From Gammaproteobacteria bacterium (lineage in GTDB: Bacteria; Pseudomonadota; Gammaproteobacteria; Steroidobacterales; Steroidobacteraceae), in NCBI GenBank assembly GCA_003164785.1, contig PLUE01000062.1:1-64000 (forward strand): a stretch of 64,000 nucleotides of DNA, read 5' to 3'. Positions 1 through 10,793 of the stretch are shown piece by piece (positions within the stretch are counted from its first letter, which is position 1; every line of letters starts with the position of its first letter). The translations under genes were made by a program, and so were the position numbers. Under the pieces are notes generated by a model that did not search any database, had not been told where the DNA came from, and saw nothing but the letters and a program-made list of their open reading frames with translations.

Positions 1-4
1 CGAG

Positions 5-607
5 TTGGGCGGCGAGTTCGAGGGCAAGCTGCGCGTCGCCCCGGCTCCTTCTGATGCGCAGCCGTTTGTCGTTTTCGATTCTCTGACGTTGGGCGAAATC
101 GTTCGGCTCACCAACAAATTCAGCAGCAACCTCATGGCGCGCCACCTCTTGCTCACCATGGGCGAGGATCGATTCGGTTTGCCGGCGACGCTCGACAAGG
201 GCGCGGCCGCCATCGCCGAATGGAGCAAGGACCGCGGTCTGAGCCTGCAGGATATGAACATCGACAACGGTTCGGGCTTGTCCCGCGCCACACATATCTC
301 GGTCCTGCAAATGGCAAAGGTGCTGAGCGCGGCCTATCACAGCCGCTTCGCGCCGGAATTCATCGCGTCGCTTCCCCTGGCGGGCATCGACGGCACGCTG
401 CGGGCGCGCATGAAGACGTCGCCGGCGGGGTCCGTGCGATTGAAGACTGGCCATCTCGATGGCGTTACGGGCGTAGCAGGATACGTGACGACCCCGTCGG
501 GCAAAACCTATGTGCTGGTCTCGCTGGTGAACGACCCGCGCGCCGATTATGGCGCCGGGGAGCCGATTCATGGCGCATTGGTGAGCTGGATGCAAGGCAA
601 TCTTTGA
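5..607 (+). CDS. dacB: D-alanyl-D-alanine carboxypeptidase/endopeptidase (PBP4 family), C-terminal part, truncated by window start
   Basis: LTLGEIVRLTNKFSSNLMARHLLL, DNGSGLSR and LKTGHLDGVTGVAGYV motifs (peptidase S13 family). Confidence 0.85.
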   Translation: MGGEFEGKLRVAPAPSDAQPFVVFDSLTLGEIVRLTNKFSSNLMARHLLLTMGEDRFGLPATLDKGAAAIAEWSKDRGLSLQDMNIDNGSGLSRATHISVLQMAKVLSAAYHSRFAPEFIASLPLAGIDGTLRARMKTSPAGSVRLKTGHLDGVTGVAGYVTTPSGKTYVLVSLVNDPRADYGAGEPIHGALVSWMQGNL

Positions 608-633
608 GTCGACCGCGGCTGGTGACCGGCTGT

Positions 634-1260
634 TCAGCCCGGCGTTCTTTCCATGTCCCAGAGTATCGCCGTGACGTCTTTTCGCAGCCACACTCCCAGC
701 CCTAGGTATCGAAAATTGCGTCGCAGCCGTCTGCGATACCAGTCTCCCGTTCGCAGGTGAACGGCACGATCGGTCCGCGTGCGGTCGCAGTTATCGCGCC
801 AATCCTCGCGGGTCAAGGCCGATACATAGAGCGCGGCTCGCGTGAGTTTTCCGAGATTCGCGAGGGCCTTGGCCGCGTCCCGGTCATCGAGGTATTGCAG
901 AACGTCGTAGCACACGACCAGATCGCTTGGGCGGGGAGGCACGTAATCGATTACCGAACCGTTCGTCCAGCCATACCGCTCGCAGAGATAGGCGCTGGCT
1001 TCGAGCCCCTTGTACCGAGCCCGAGGCAACACTTCCGCGAAAGGTTTGCGCAGCAGGCCGATGCCGCAGCCCACGTCCAGAATGCTGCGAACCGGTATGC
1101 TGGCCTGAGCGACGACGGCCGCTATCAACCTCGCCCGTACCCGCATCTCGGCCGGAGTAACCACGCGCGTCACGGTATTGATGTAGAACTTCCGGAAGTA
1201 GGCGGAGCCGAACATGCTCTCGGCCCTCACCGCAGGTTTGGTCTTGGGCAATCCCGTCAC
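634..1260 (-). CDS. class I SAM-dependent methyltransferase
   Basis: [15 protein letters not shown] motif I; start overlaps glmS stop by 4 bp. Confidence 0.8.
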   Translation of the reverse strand: MTGLPKTKPAVRAESMFGSAYFRKFYINTVTRVVTPAEMRVRARLIAAVVAQASIPVRSILDVGCGIGLLRKPFAEVLPRARYKGLEASAYLCERYGWTNGSVIDYVPPRPSDLVVCYDVLQYLDDRDAAKALANLGKLTRAALYVSALTREDWRDNCDRTRTDRAVHLRTGDWYRRRLRRNFRYLGLGVWLRKDVTAILWDMERTPG

Positions 1261-3092
1261 TCGACCGTCAAGCTCTTGGCCAGGTTGCGCGGTTGATCGA
1301 CATCCGTCCCCTTGAGCACGGCGACGTGATACGCCAGCAGCTGCATGGGAATGGCGAACACCGTGGGCGCCTGCAAGGCGCTCACCTTGACCGGCATTCG
1401 GATGACCGTCACTCCATCGCCGCTTTCCAGGCCGGTGTCGGGGTCGGCGAAAACAAACAGCTTTCCGCCGCGCGCACGGACCTCCTGCAGATTCGACTTG
1501 AGCTTCTCGAGCAGCGCGTTGTTTGGCGCAACTGCGACCACGGGCATGTCCTCATCGACCAATGCCAATGGGCCGTGCTTGAGCTCCGCGGCTGCATAAG
1601 CCTCGGCGTGGATATAGGAAATCTCCTTGAGCTTGAGGGCGCCCTCCATTGCGATGGCGTGCAGAGGTCCCCGTCCCAAGAACAGGGCGTGCCGCTTGTC
1701 GGCAAAGTTCTCGGCCAGCAGGCGGATCGTGTCGTCGAGTTTGAGGGTCTTTTCGATCAGGCCCGGCAGCTGGAGCAGCTGCACCACCAGCTCGCGTTCG
1801 AAGGCGGCATCCAGGACCAGATGTCTGGCCAGTGCGACCACCAGCATGCCGAGCGCCGTCAACTGAGTCGTGAACGCCTTGGTCGATGCCACCCCGATCT
1901 CAGGGCCGGCTCGTGTCAGGAGAACGAGGTCCGACTCCCGCACCATCGAGCTTTCGGCGACATTGCAGATCGTCAGCGTCGACAGGTAGCCGGCCTGCTT
2001 TGCGTTGCGCAGGGCGGCGAGCGTATCGGCCGTCTCGCCGGACTGGGACAACGTGACGAACAGTGTGTCAGGTGTCACCACGGGGTCGCGGTAGCGATAT
2101 TCGCTCGCGATCTCGACCCGCGCCGGCAGCCGGCATATCTGCTCGAGAAAATAGCTCGCGACGAGCCCTGCGTGATAACTGGTGCCGCAGGCAGCGATAT
2201 GGACCGCCTTGACGCGTTTGAACACCTGCTGCGCCAAGGGCCCGAACGCAGCTTCCAGAAGTTGGCCGCCCGCCACCCGGTCTTCGAGGGTTTCCGCGAT
2301 GGCGCGCGGTTGCTCGTGAATCTCCTTGAGCATGAAGTGCCGGTACTGACCACGCTCGACCGCATCCGCGGGAAGCTCACTCTCGCGCGCCGGACGAACG
2401 ACCGGTTCGCCTGCTGCATCCACGATCTTGATCGACTTGCGGCGCACTTCCGCCACATCGCCCTCGTCCAGGAACATGAATCGGCGCGTGACGGGGAGCA
2501 GCGCCGCGACGTCGGAGGCGACGAAGTTCTCATCGATACCGAGGCCGATGACGACCGGACACCCCTCGCGGGCGAGAACCACGCATTCTGGGTCGCCCTG
2601 GGAAATGACGGCCAACGCATAGGCGCCCTGCAACTCGGCGACGGTTCTGCGGACTGCGTCGAACAGATCCGCGGAACCGGCCAGGTGATGGTGGATGCGA
2701 TGTGCGATGACCTCGGTATCGGTTTCCGAGTCGAAGCTGTAACCGAGGTCGATCAAACCTGCACGCAACGCTTCGTGGTTCTCAATGATGCCGTTGTGCA
2801 CGATGGCGATGCCGTCCCGGGAGATGTGCGGATGCGCGTTGCGGGTGGTTGGAACGCCGTGGGTGGCCCAACGAGTGTGGGCGATGCCGACATGGCCATC
2901 GATGGGGGCGGCGTCCAGCGCGGCCTGGAGAACGGCCACCTTGCCCACCGTGCGGAGCCTCGCTAATTCATGGCCGCCCGTCATGACGGCGAGACCGGCG
3001 GAATCGTAGCCGCGATATTCGAGCCGACGTAGTCCCTCCATGAGAATGGGAACGGCATTCCGCTCCGCGACCACGCCGACGATTCCGCACAT
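1257..3092 (-). CDS. glmS: glutamine--fructose-6-phosphate aminotransferase (isomerizing)
   Basis: MCGIVGVV N-terminus, SIS domains, C-terminal [13 protein letters not shown]; start set to the MCGIVG methionine. Confidence 0.97.
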   Translation of the reverse strand: MCGIVGVVAERNAVPILMEGLRRLEYRGYDSAGLAVMTGGHELARLRTVGKVAVLQAALDAAPIDGHVGIAHTRWATHGVPTTRNAHPHISRDGIAIVHNGIIENHEALRAGLIDLGYSFDSETDTEVIAHRIHHHLAGSADLFDAVRRTVAELQGAYALAVISQGDPECVVLAREGCPVVIGLGIDENFVASDVAALLPVTRRFMFLDEGDVAEVRRKSIKIVDAAGEPVVRPARESELPADAVERGQYRHFMLKEIHEQPRAIAETLEDRVAGGQLLEAAFGPLAQQVFKRVKAVHIAACGTSYHAGLVASYFLEQICRLPARVEIASEYRYRDPVVTPDTLFVTLSQSGETADTLAALRNAKQAGYLSTLTICNVAESSMVRESDLVLLTRAGPEIGVASTKAFTTQLTALGMLVVALARHLVLDAAFERELVVQLLQLPGLIEKTLKLDDTIRLLAENFADKRHALFLGRGPLHAIAMEGALKLKEISYIHAEAYAAAELKHGPLALVDEDMPVVAVAPNNALLEKLKSNLQEVRARGGKLFVFADPDTGLESGDGVTVIRMPVKVSALQAPTVFAIPMQLLAYHVAVLKGTDVDQPRNLAKSLTVE

Positions 3093-3225
3093 TCGAGCTA
3101 CTCCGAGACCCAACTAGAGAGGCTGTCTAGTGTGCCTTAGGTTTGTGGCAAATCCATGGTTAAATGGACGGGCACCCGCCGTTTCGTCGACCGATTCGGC
3201 GAGACCGTGTCTGGCTGATGAGGCG

Positions 3226-4677
3226 CTAGTGCGCCGCCACCGGCGCAATCGAGCCGCCGAGCGCCTGGAACAGAGCTGCCGTGTCGGCGTACCGATTCGT
3301 GCGCGCCTGCGCCAACGTCACGACGGCTTGCTCATAGCTTTGCTCCGACGTGACCAGCGCCAGGTAGCCCACGGAACCCAGCTCCAGCTGGTGATGGGCA
3401 ACGCCCAAGGTCTTCCGAGCGGCCTCTTCGGCACGGCTCGCGGCGTTTAGCGCATCCGCATCCGCATCGAGCGCGTGCAAGGCGTCGGCGACATTTTGGA
3501 AGGCTGTCAAGACCGCCGATTTATAGGCTGCCCCTGCCTGATCGAGCGCGGCATCGGCAGCACGCTTGCGGTGGATGAGCGTGCCGCCTTGGAACAGCGT
3601 TTGGGTTGCGTTGGCGCCGATGCTCCAGAAACCGGTGCCTGGCTTGAATAGATCGCTCAACAGCGTCGCGGTACTTCCGATATTGCCGCTGATGGTGAAC
3701 TGCGGCAGTAGATTCGCGATCGCCACGCCCACTTGGGCGGTCGCGGCATGCAATTGCGCTTCCGCCGCCCGGACATCCGGGCGCCTTTCAACGAGTTGCG
3801 ACGGTACGCCGAGCGGTAGATCGGTCGGCAGCACCAATTTCTCCAACTCGAAGTGCACGGGCTTCATGTCGGCCGGCACATGGCCCGTAAGGACTGCCAG
3901 TTGATCGCGCGCCTGATACAGCTGTTTCTGCAGCGGCGGTAAAGTGCCCTCCAATTGCGCCAGCGCCGCGTCCTGGGCATAGACATCGACTTCCGCAACC
4001 GCGCCAAGTTCGAGCTCGCGACGAAGCGCGCCCAGGGCCTCGCGCTCCAACGCGATCACGTGCTCGGTGCCCGCGATCTGCGCGCGCAGCCCCGCTTCCT
4101 GAATCGCCGTCGTCACGACGTTGGCAGTCAGGGTCAGATAGGTCGCATCGAGTTGAAAACGGTTCGCTTCGGCCTGGGCCGCGAGCGACTCGACCGCCCG
4201 ACGATTGGCGCCGAAGATGTCGGGGACGTAGGAGATCGTCACTTGCGGCGTGAATAAATTGTATAGAGGCGTACCGGAGTTCAGCGTCGGCTGGAGCACG
4301 CCGACCGCGTCCCGATTTCGGGTCGCGTCGAAGGTTCCGTCGACTGCCGGAAAGAACGAGCCGCGTTGCGCGGCCGTATTCTCGAGCGCCTGACGCAAGG
4401 CTGCCTGTGCCGATTGCACGTCGGGATTGGCGCGCAGCGCCTCATCGACGAGCGAGTCGAGTTCGTCCGATCCGAACAGCGTCCACCAGTTCCTCGGCAC
4501 ATCCTGACCGTCCAGGAACCGTTGCGCAGCGCCGCCTTCGCCCGGTGCCGAAGCCGTCGAGGCGGCGTGCGGCTCGGCCGTGAAACGATCGACGTTCAAG
4601 GGAGCGGGCCGGTGGAAATTCGGCCCGACGCAGGCGCTCACCGCGGCGACCGCCACGCAGATGACGAAGCGCCTCAC
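3226..4677 (-). CDS. outer membrane efflux lipoprotein (NodT/CusC-like) of an RND system
   Basis: VRRFVICVAVAAVSACVGPNFHRP lipobox; OEP repeats; GTG start overlaps the RND transporter stop. Confidence 0.88.
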   Translation of the reverse strand: MRRFVICVAVAAVSACVGPNFHRPAPLNVDRFTAEPHAASTASAPGEGGAAQRFLDGQDVPRNWWTLFGSDELDSLVDEALRANPDVQSAQAALRQALENTAAQRGSFFPAVDGTFDATRNRDAVGVLQPTLNSGTPLYNLFTPQVTISYVPDIFGANRRAVESLAAQAEANRFQLDATYLTLTANVVTTAIQEAGLRAQIAGTEHVIALEREALGALRRELELGAVAEVDVYAQDAALAQLEGTLPPLQKQLYQARDQLAVLTGHVPADMKPVHFELEKLVLPTDLPLGVPSQLVERRPDVRAAEAQLHAATAQVGVAIANLLPQFTISGNIGSTATLLSDLFKPGTGFWSIGANATQTLFQGGTLIHRKRAADAALDQAGAAYKSAVLTAFQNVADALHALDADADALNAASRAEEAARKTLGVAHHQLELGSVGYLALVTSEQSYEQAVVTLAQARTNRYADTAALFQALGGSIAPVAAH

Positions 4678-7600
4678 GTTCCCACGTCCTGTTCTACCTG
4701 TCCCGGCATTTCGTGCGCCTTCGAGAATTTCAGGATCAGCACCGGGAGGACCAACAGTATCAACACCGGGGCCAGCAACATGCCGCCCACCACCACGAGA
4801 GCCAACGGTCGCTGGACCTGGGAACCGATGCCAGTCGAGAACGCCGCCGGTATCAAGCCGACGCAGGCGACGATGCAGGTCATGACCACCGGCCGAAGCT
4901 GGGTGCGGCATGTTTGCAGCATGGCGGTCGCTCGATCATGGCCCAAGTCGAGGCTCAAATGGTAATACGACAGCACGAGGATGCCGTCCATGGCTGCTAT
5001 GCCGAACAAAGCCACGAATCCGATGGCCGACGAAACACTGAAGGCGGTGCCGGTGACCCACAGGGCGAAGATGCCCCCGATCAGCGCCATTGGAATGACG
5101 CTCGCCGCCAGCAGCGCGTCGCGCAGGCTGCCGAAATTCAGATACAACAACAGCACGATCAAGGCGATGGAAAGCGGTACGGCCACGCTCAGGCGGGCGA
5201 TGGCATCCTGCAGGTTGCCAAACTCTCCGACCCACTCCAGCCGATAACCACCCGGCAGAACGACCTGCGAGTCCACCGCATGCTGTGCATCGAGTACGGC
5301 ACTGCCAAGATCCCGGCCGCGCACGCTGAACTTGATCGGCACATAGCGCTGCTGTTGCTCGCGATAGATGAAGGCCGCGCCGGATACCAGACGCACCGTG
5401 GCAACATCCTCGAGCGGCACCTGGATGAAACCGTTGCCCGTGCTCGAGGCCGCTGCGATCGGAATGTGTCGGATCGCGTCGAGATTCTGGCGATACGGGA
5501 GACTCAAGCGCACCATCATCGGAAAATGCCGGTCGCTGGTTCCCTCGTACAGATCGCCCGCGCTCTGTCCGCCGACCGCGGCTTGCACCACGGCATTGAC
5601 GTCACCGGTTGACAGGCCGTATCGGGCCGCCCTCACGCGGTCGACGTCGATGCGGATGGTCGGTTGTCCCAGCGAACGCAGCACCGCCAGATCCGTGATG
5701 CCAGGCACGTTGGCCAGCACCGCTGCGACGTTGTCCGCCGTCTTCTCCAGCGTTTCCAGATCATTGCCGTAGATCTTGACGGAGTTCTCGCCCTTGACGC
5801 CGGAGGCGGCCTCCTCGACGTTATCCTGAATATATTGAGAGAAGTTGAAGTCGACACCGGGAAACTGTTCTCCCAGCGCATGGGTCATGTCCTGAGTCAG
5901 CGTTTCCTTGTCGACGCCGTGCGGCCAGGTGTCGAAGGGTTTGAGAGGGACGAAGAACTCGGCGTTGAAAAAGCCGGTGGCGTCGGTCCCATCGTCGGGA
6001 CGTCCATGCTGCGACACGACGGTCTGCACTTCCGGATACTGGGTCATGAGAAGCCGCATGCGATTCACGTAGGTGTCGCTTTCCTCGAGTGACACCGATT
6101 GCGGAAACGTCGCACGGATCCACAGATTCCCCTCCTCGAGTTTCGGCAGAAACTCGAGGCCAAGCGAACGCACGGCGACCACGGCCAGCAGCGCGAGCAG
6201 CCCGACGCCCGCGAACGTGACGATGCGGTTGGCCAGCACGAACTCGAGCGTCGGCTCGTAAATCCGGCGCAGCCCCCGCACGACGGGTGTCTCCCGCTCC
6301 TCGACGTCCTGGGGGAACATCAACAAGCTCAGCGCCGGCGCTATCGTGAAGGTGGCGATCAAGCCGCCGGCGATGGCATAAGCATAGGTCTTCGCCATCG
6401 GCCCGAAGATATGACCTTCGATGCCCGACAGCGTGAACAACGGCACGAAGCCGGCGATGATGATGGCGGCTGCGAAGAAAATCGACTGGCTGACCTCCGC
6501 GCCCGCAATCGACACGGTGTTCATCTTGGCGTGGAAGCCGCCCTGACCACCCATGCGGCGGCGTGCGGTCGCCTCGGCCAGATGTCTGAAAATGTTCTCG
6601 ACCATAATGACGGTTGCATCGACCACCAGGCCGAAATCGATTGCGCCGACCGACAGCAGATTGGCGGACTCGCCGCGTAACACCATGAGACCGATTGCAA
6701 ACGACAGCGCAAACGGTATCGTCATCGCCACGATGACCGCGCTTCGTACGTTGCCGAGAAAGGCCCATTGCACCAGGAATATGAGGATGATGCCCTCCAC
6801 CATGTTGTGCAACACGGTGTGTGTCGTGATCCGTATCAAATCGCTGCGATCGTAAATGCGCTCGATGCTGACGCCGGGCGGCAGGATGCCGCTCTTGTTC
6901 ACTTTGTCCACTTCGGCTTCGACGCGTTTGATCGTCGGCACGCTCTCGGCTCCGCGGCGCATCAGCACGATGCCCTGCACGATATCGGCCGAGTCGTTAT
7001 AGCCCGCAATTCCGAGACGTGGCAGGTTGCCGATGGTGACGTCGGCCACGTCTCCGATGACGACCGGCGCGCCCTGGTTGTTGGTGATCAACGTATGACG
7101 GATTTCGTCCGCCGAATGAATCAGGCCGACACCCCGCACGACTGCGGACTGCGCGCCGAAATTGACCGTCTGGCCGCCCACGTTGATGTTGGCGTTCCCG
7201 AGGGCCGCCAGCACCTGGGGTACCGACAATCCGTAGGCCATCAATTTGTGTTGGTCGATGGCAATGTCGTAGGTTTTCGTCTTGCCGCCCCAACCCGTCA
7301 CGTCGATCACGCCCGGGACCGCCTTGAAACGCCGCTCGAGCACCCAATCCTCCAGCGTCTTCAGATCCGTCACGGAATAGTCGGGCGGCCCCACCACCCG
7401 ATAGCGGTAGATCTCGCCGATCGGGCTCGTGGGAGATATCTGCGGCTGGACCCCATTCGGCAGCGGGGCGAGTTGCGACAAGCGATTGGTAACCCACTGC
7501 TCCGCTTGCTGGTAGGTGAAGTCGTAGGTGAATTGCACCTTAACGTCGGACAGCCCGAACAGGGAAATCGTACGGATCGCCTGTACGTTCGGAATGCCTG

Positions 7601-7817
7601 CCATCTGGATTTCGAGCGGGATGGTGACGTAGCGTTCCATCTCCTCCGCCGACTGGCCGGTGCTCTGGGTCACGATGTCGACCAGAGGGGGCACCGGGTC
7701 GGGATACGCCTCGATGTTGAGCGTGAGAAAGCTCGCTATACCGGCCCCCAGCATGATGACCAGCATGACGACGATCAGCACCCGCTGACGGAGCGCGAAG
7801 GTGACGATCGCGTTCAT
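4674..7817 (-). CDS. heavy-metal-type RND efflux transporter (CusA/CzcA family)
   Basis: 1047 aa; FALRQRVLIVVMLVIMLGAGI N-terminus, GAIDFGLVVDATVIMVEN, repeated TM architecture. Confidence 0.92.
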   Translation of the reverse strand: MNAIVTFALRQRVLIVVMLVIMLGAGIASFLTLNIEAYPDPVPPLVDIVTQSTGQSAEEMERYVTIPLEIQMAGIPNVQAIRTISLFGLSDVKVQFTYDFTYQQAEQWVTNRLSQLAPLPNGVQPQISPTSPIGEIYRYRVVGPPDYSVTDLKTLEDWVLERRFKAVPGVIDVTGWGGKTKTYDIAIDQHKLMAYGLSVPQVLAALGNANINVGGQTVNFGAQSAVVRGVGLIHSADEIRHTLITNNQGAPVVIGDVADVTIGNLPRLGIAGYNDSADIVQGIVLMRRGAESVPTIKRVEAEVDKVNKSGILPPGVSIERIYDRSDLIRITTHTVLHNMVEGIILIFLVQWAFLGNVRSAVIVAMTIPFALSFAIGLMVLRGESANLLSVGAIDFGLVVDATVIMVENIFRHLAEATARRRMGGQGGFHAKMNTVSIAGAEVSQSIFFAAAIIIAGFVPLFTLSGIEGHIFGPMAKTYAYAIAGGLIATFTIAPALSLLMFPQDVEERETPVVRGLRRIYEPTLEFVLANRIVTFAGVGLLALLAVVAVRSLGLEFLPKLEEGNLWIRATFPQSVSLEESDTYVNRMRLLMTQYPEVQTVVSQHGRPDDGTDATGFFNAEFFVPLKPFDTWPHGVDKETLTQDMTHALGEQFPGVDFNFSQYIQDNVEEAASGVKGENSVKIYGNDLETLEKTADNVAAVLANVPGITDLAVLRSLGQPTIRIDVDRVRAARYGLSTGDVNAVVQAAVGGQSAGDLYEGTSDRHFPMMVRLSLPYRQNLDAIRHIPIAAASSTGNGFIQVPLEDVATVRLVSGAAFIYREQQQRYVPIKFSVRGRDLGSAVLDAQHAVDSQVVLPGGYRLEWVGEFGNLQDAIARLSVAVPLSIALIVLLLYLNFGSLRDALLAASVIPMALIGGIFALWVTGTAFSVSSAIGFVALFGIAAMDGILVLSYYHLSLDLGHDRATAMLQTCRTQLRPVVMTCIVACVGLIPAAFSTGIGSQVQRPLALVVVGGMLLAPVLILLVLPVLILKFSKAHEMPGQVEQDVGT

Positions 7818-9061
7818 GACGAGGCGGGAACGGCCACTTGATCGATGAACAGGCCGCCCTTGGTGACGATGCGCTCGCCTGGCTTCAGCCCGTCCAGAAC
7901 CTCCAGCAGGCCATCGTTGTTGCGGCCGATTCGGACGGACCGGTACGCGAGAAGGCCATCCTCGGCGAGCACCCAGACATGGGCTGCGTCTCCTTCGTAT
8001 ACCACTGCCGACTCCGGCACGGCGGGCGCATCGGCGGCATCGCTGGTCAATATACGGAAACTCGCGAACATCTCCGGCTTCAGCGCGCCGTCATGGTTGT
8101 CGATTTCCGCCCGTACGGCCAGCCTGTGGGTCACTGCATCGACCAAAGCCGCAACATAGGTCACGCGCGCGTTGAAAATACGCTTGGGATAGGCGAGCAC
8201 ACGCACCTGGACTGCCTGGCCTGGATGCACCGAACCCGAGTCGGCTTCGCGCACGTTGGCCAGCAGCCACACGCTCGATGGGTCGGCGATCGTGAACAGC
8301 GGGGTGCCGCTGCCCTGCTGCAGGAACTGTCCCGGTCCGAGTTGGCGATCCACCACGATGCCGCCGATGGGTGCGTCGATCATGGCCGTCGGATTCATCG
8401 CATGGGAGGATTCGAGGGCATCGATGTCCTTGTCGGACTTGCCCAGGATGCGCAGCCGATTGCGCACCGAACTCAAGGCGGTCTCGGCCGCCGACAGGTC
8501 GGCCTGAGCCTGCTGCCAATCCTGCAGGCTACCGCCCTTGGCATCGTACAGCCCGTGCTTGCGCGTCTCGTTGATGCGCGCAATCTTGACCTGCGAAGCC
8601 GCCGTACCCAGGTCATTTTGGGCCTGAACGAATTCCGATGCCTCAACCGCGGCGAGCGGCGCACCCGGCTTGACGGCATCTCCGAGGCCGGCGATGACCC
8701 GCGTCACCCGTCCCGAATACGGCGAGAAAACCGGTGTGGTACGGTCGCCATTGATGGCGATCTTGCCTTCGGTCAGCTCCTCGCTGACGAATCCGTGCGT
8801 GCCGACCGTTTCGACGGTCAGAGACTTCAGCTGTTGCGGCGTCGCACGAAACGTTCCCGGCGGCGACGGCGGCGCGTCGCTGGGCGCGGCCTCGTGCCTG
8901 CCGAAGGCCTTGCTGCCCATCCATACGGCCACAATCGCCACCACGACCACGGCCGTCCCAATGCCGGCGGCCCGAACCTGCCGCGCGGTTGACCATGCAC
9001 GTTTGTCGATCGACTCCTGGCCCTTCGGAGGTTGTCCGGGATCGCTTGACGTTTCGCTCAT
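7814..9061 (-). CDS. RND efflux periplasmic adaptor (membrane fusion protein)
   Basis: single N-terminal TM, APIGGIVVDRQLGPGQFLQQG and KPGERIVTKGGLFIDQ motifs; overlaps RND gene by 4 bp. Confidence 0.88.
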   Translation of the reverse strand: MSETSSDPGQPPKGQESIDKRAWSTARQVRAAGIGTAVVVVAIVAVWMGSKAFGRHEAAPSDAPPSPPGTFRATPQQLKSLTVETVGTHGFVSEELTEGKIAINGDRTTPVFSPYSGRVTRVIAGLGDAVKPGAPLAAVEASEFVQAQNDLGTAASQVKIARINETRKHGLYDAKGGSLQDWQQAQADLSAAETALSSVRNRLRILGKSDKDIDALESSHAMNPTAMIDAPIGGIVVDRQLGPGQFLQQGSGTPLFTIADPSSVWLLANVREADSGSVHPGQAVQVRVLAYPKRIFNARVTYVAALVDAVTHRLAVRAEIDNHDGALKPEMFASFRILTSDAADAPAVPESAVVYEGDAAHVWVLAEDGLLAYRSVRIGRNNDGLLEVLDGLKPGERIVTKGGLFIDQVAVPASS

Positions 9062-9162
9062 GCATTCATCCATCGTTATTGGCACGCACGGCGCCGATTG
9101 GTTGGCACAGGAGTGTGCCACCGACACTTCTGACTAGCCATCCATGGCTTCGTTCAAGTCTA

Positions 9163-10713
9163 CTAGAAGTGAACAACCGCATCCGCGGCAATCATCGTCT
9201 GCGAATGTCTGCCCGCGCCCGGTATTGCGGTCGGATTGTCGTAGGCGTCGACATCGAGCGAGTGCTCGAAGCGCAGTTCCGGCCGCAACTCGATGGCATC
9301 CCCGACCCAGTGCGTGAAACTCAGATCGAACTCGGTATAGCGCGTCTTGAACCCCGTTCGTTGGCCTTTCGCATCGTCCAGGTAATCGGAGCGCCATGTA
9401 ACGATATCCCGCGGTCCGAACTGGTAGTTGATGTAGTTGATGAAGGCCCACTCGTACGAGTAGCAGTAAGCCACGGCGGAACTACACTGTGCCCCGCCCG
9501 GGGCCCCTGTACGTATGCCGGGATACGCTGCGGCAATGGCCGCCAACCCTTCCGGATTATTGACGTTCGGCGTGTGCGCTTCCCACATGTACCAAGCCTC
9601 GGTGTCGATATGCCATTGCGAGTTGAACTTGTGGTACCAGGTAATGACGGACTGCTGCACGTTGTTCCAGCGCCAATCGCTGTCGTTGAGTCCGTTCATG
9701 CATGGGTAAAGGCTGTCTTTTCCCGAATTGGAGGTCCAAATGACGCAGGCGGCCGGGGTCAGATGTCGCTCGGTCTTGACCCACGGCGCAACATCGTTAC
9801 CCGCGGACAGTTCAGTCTGCAGCTGCCAGTTCTTGCTGAGCTTGGTGGTGCTGACCACGCCGGTCTGCGTATAGGGATCAAACGTGTAGAGAAGCGAATG
9901 GCTGTAAGTAAGGTTGTTCGGCGCGAGCTGAGCCTCGATATCCGGAATCGAAATGTAGCGCCCGACGCGGATGTTCTCTCCCTCGGCGATCTTGGGGAAC
10001 CAAAAGTCCAGGTAATACATGACCGGATCGAAACCGTACTGTCTTTCGTCCTTCAGGTACTGATTGCTGAGAATGCCGTCGGCAAACGTGTACTTATAGT
10101 CCGTGCCGTACAGCGCCGTGAAGCGGCCGCCCCAATCGAAATGGTCGCGCTGGACCTCATCGGGGGTCCGCTCGAAATAGAGCGCCACCTGGTCCACCTG
10201 GACTGTGTTCGGCTCGTATGAATAGGCCGCGGGATAATTACCGCCGGTTCCGGTTGCATAATTGAAGCGCGTATGAGAGGTGCTGAGGTTGGCGCCCGGT
10301 TCGACCCAACCATAGACGGTGAAACGACTATCTTTCAGTTTCTGTCCGCCCGGGCCGCAATACAGCGCGTCCATGAATGCGTTGTAGTACATGTTGTCGA
10401 CTCCGATGAGTTCGGAGCCGCCGATGTTCCAGCTGGCATAGGGCCACGGCGGGTTGGACTCGGGATTTTCCGCTCCGCCTACGACGGAGGGAACGGGCGC
10501 CTGCGGATCCGGGCCATTCCACTCCAGATGCGACTTGTAGCTTTCCTTCAGCCGCTGAAAGAAGCCCTCGTCCTGAGACCCCTTTTGACAGCCCTGCGCG
10601 GGCCCGGCATCCTCATCGGCCAGCACCGGGGTGCTGAGGACAACAAGCGCAAGGAGGGCAATACCGCCAACACGCGGGAAACCGATGGAGAAACGCGAAT
10701 AAGTGTTGTTCAT
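9163..10713 (-). CDS. outer membrane beta-barrel protein (OmpL-like/putative porin)
   Basis: signal peptide, aromatic-rich alternating strands, C-terminal HF; start set at MNNTYSRF. Confidence 0.7.
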   Translation of the reverse strand: MNNTYSRFSIGFPRVGGIALLALVVLSTPVLADEDAGPAQGCQKGSQDEGFFQRLKESYKSHLEWNGPDPQAPVPSVVGGAENPESNPPWPYASWNIGGSELIGVDNMYYNAFMDALYCGPGGQKLKDSRFTVYGWVEPGANLSTSHTRFNYATGTGGNYPAAYSYEPNTVQVDQVALYFERTPDEVQRDHFDWGGRFTALYGTDYKYTFADGILSNQYLKDERQYGFDPVMYYLDFWFPKIAEGENIRVGRYISIPDIEAQLAPNNLTYSHSLLYTFDPYTQTGVVSTTKLSKNWQLQTELSAGNDVAPWVKTERHLTPAACVIWTSNSGKDSLYPCMNGLNDSDWRWNNVQQSVITWYHKFNSQWHIDTEAWYMWEAHTPNVNNPEGLAAIAAAYPGIRTGAPGGAQCSSAVAYCYSYEWAFINYINYQFGPRDIVTWRSDYLDDAKGQRTGFKTRYTEFDLSFTHWVGDAIELRPELRFEHSLDVDAYDNPTAIPGAGRHSQTMIAADAVVHF

Positions 10714-10793
10714 GCGCGGCAGGATAGTCAGCCGCATGTTAAAAAGATTCGGCACACAAAGGCGTCACCGGCTCAGCCCGGGCGTGGTCGCAT

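Noticed and set aside
1293-2966. 557-aa plus-strand ORF
   Set aside because: Antisense of glmS.
6768-7841. 357-aa plus-strand ORF opposite the RND transporter
   Set aside because: Antisense shadow ORF in high-GC coding DNA; His/Asp/Arg-rich composition with no domain.
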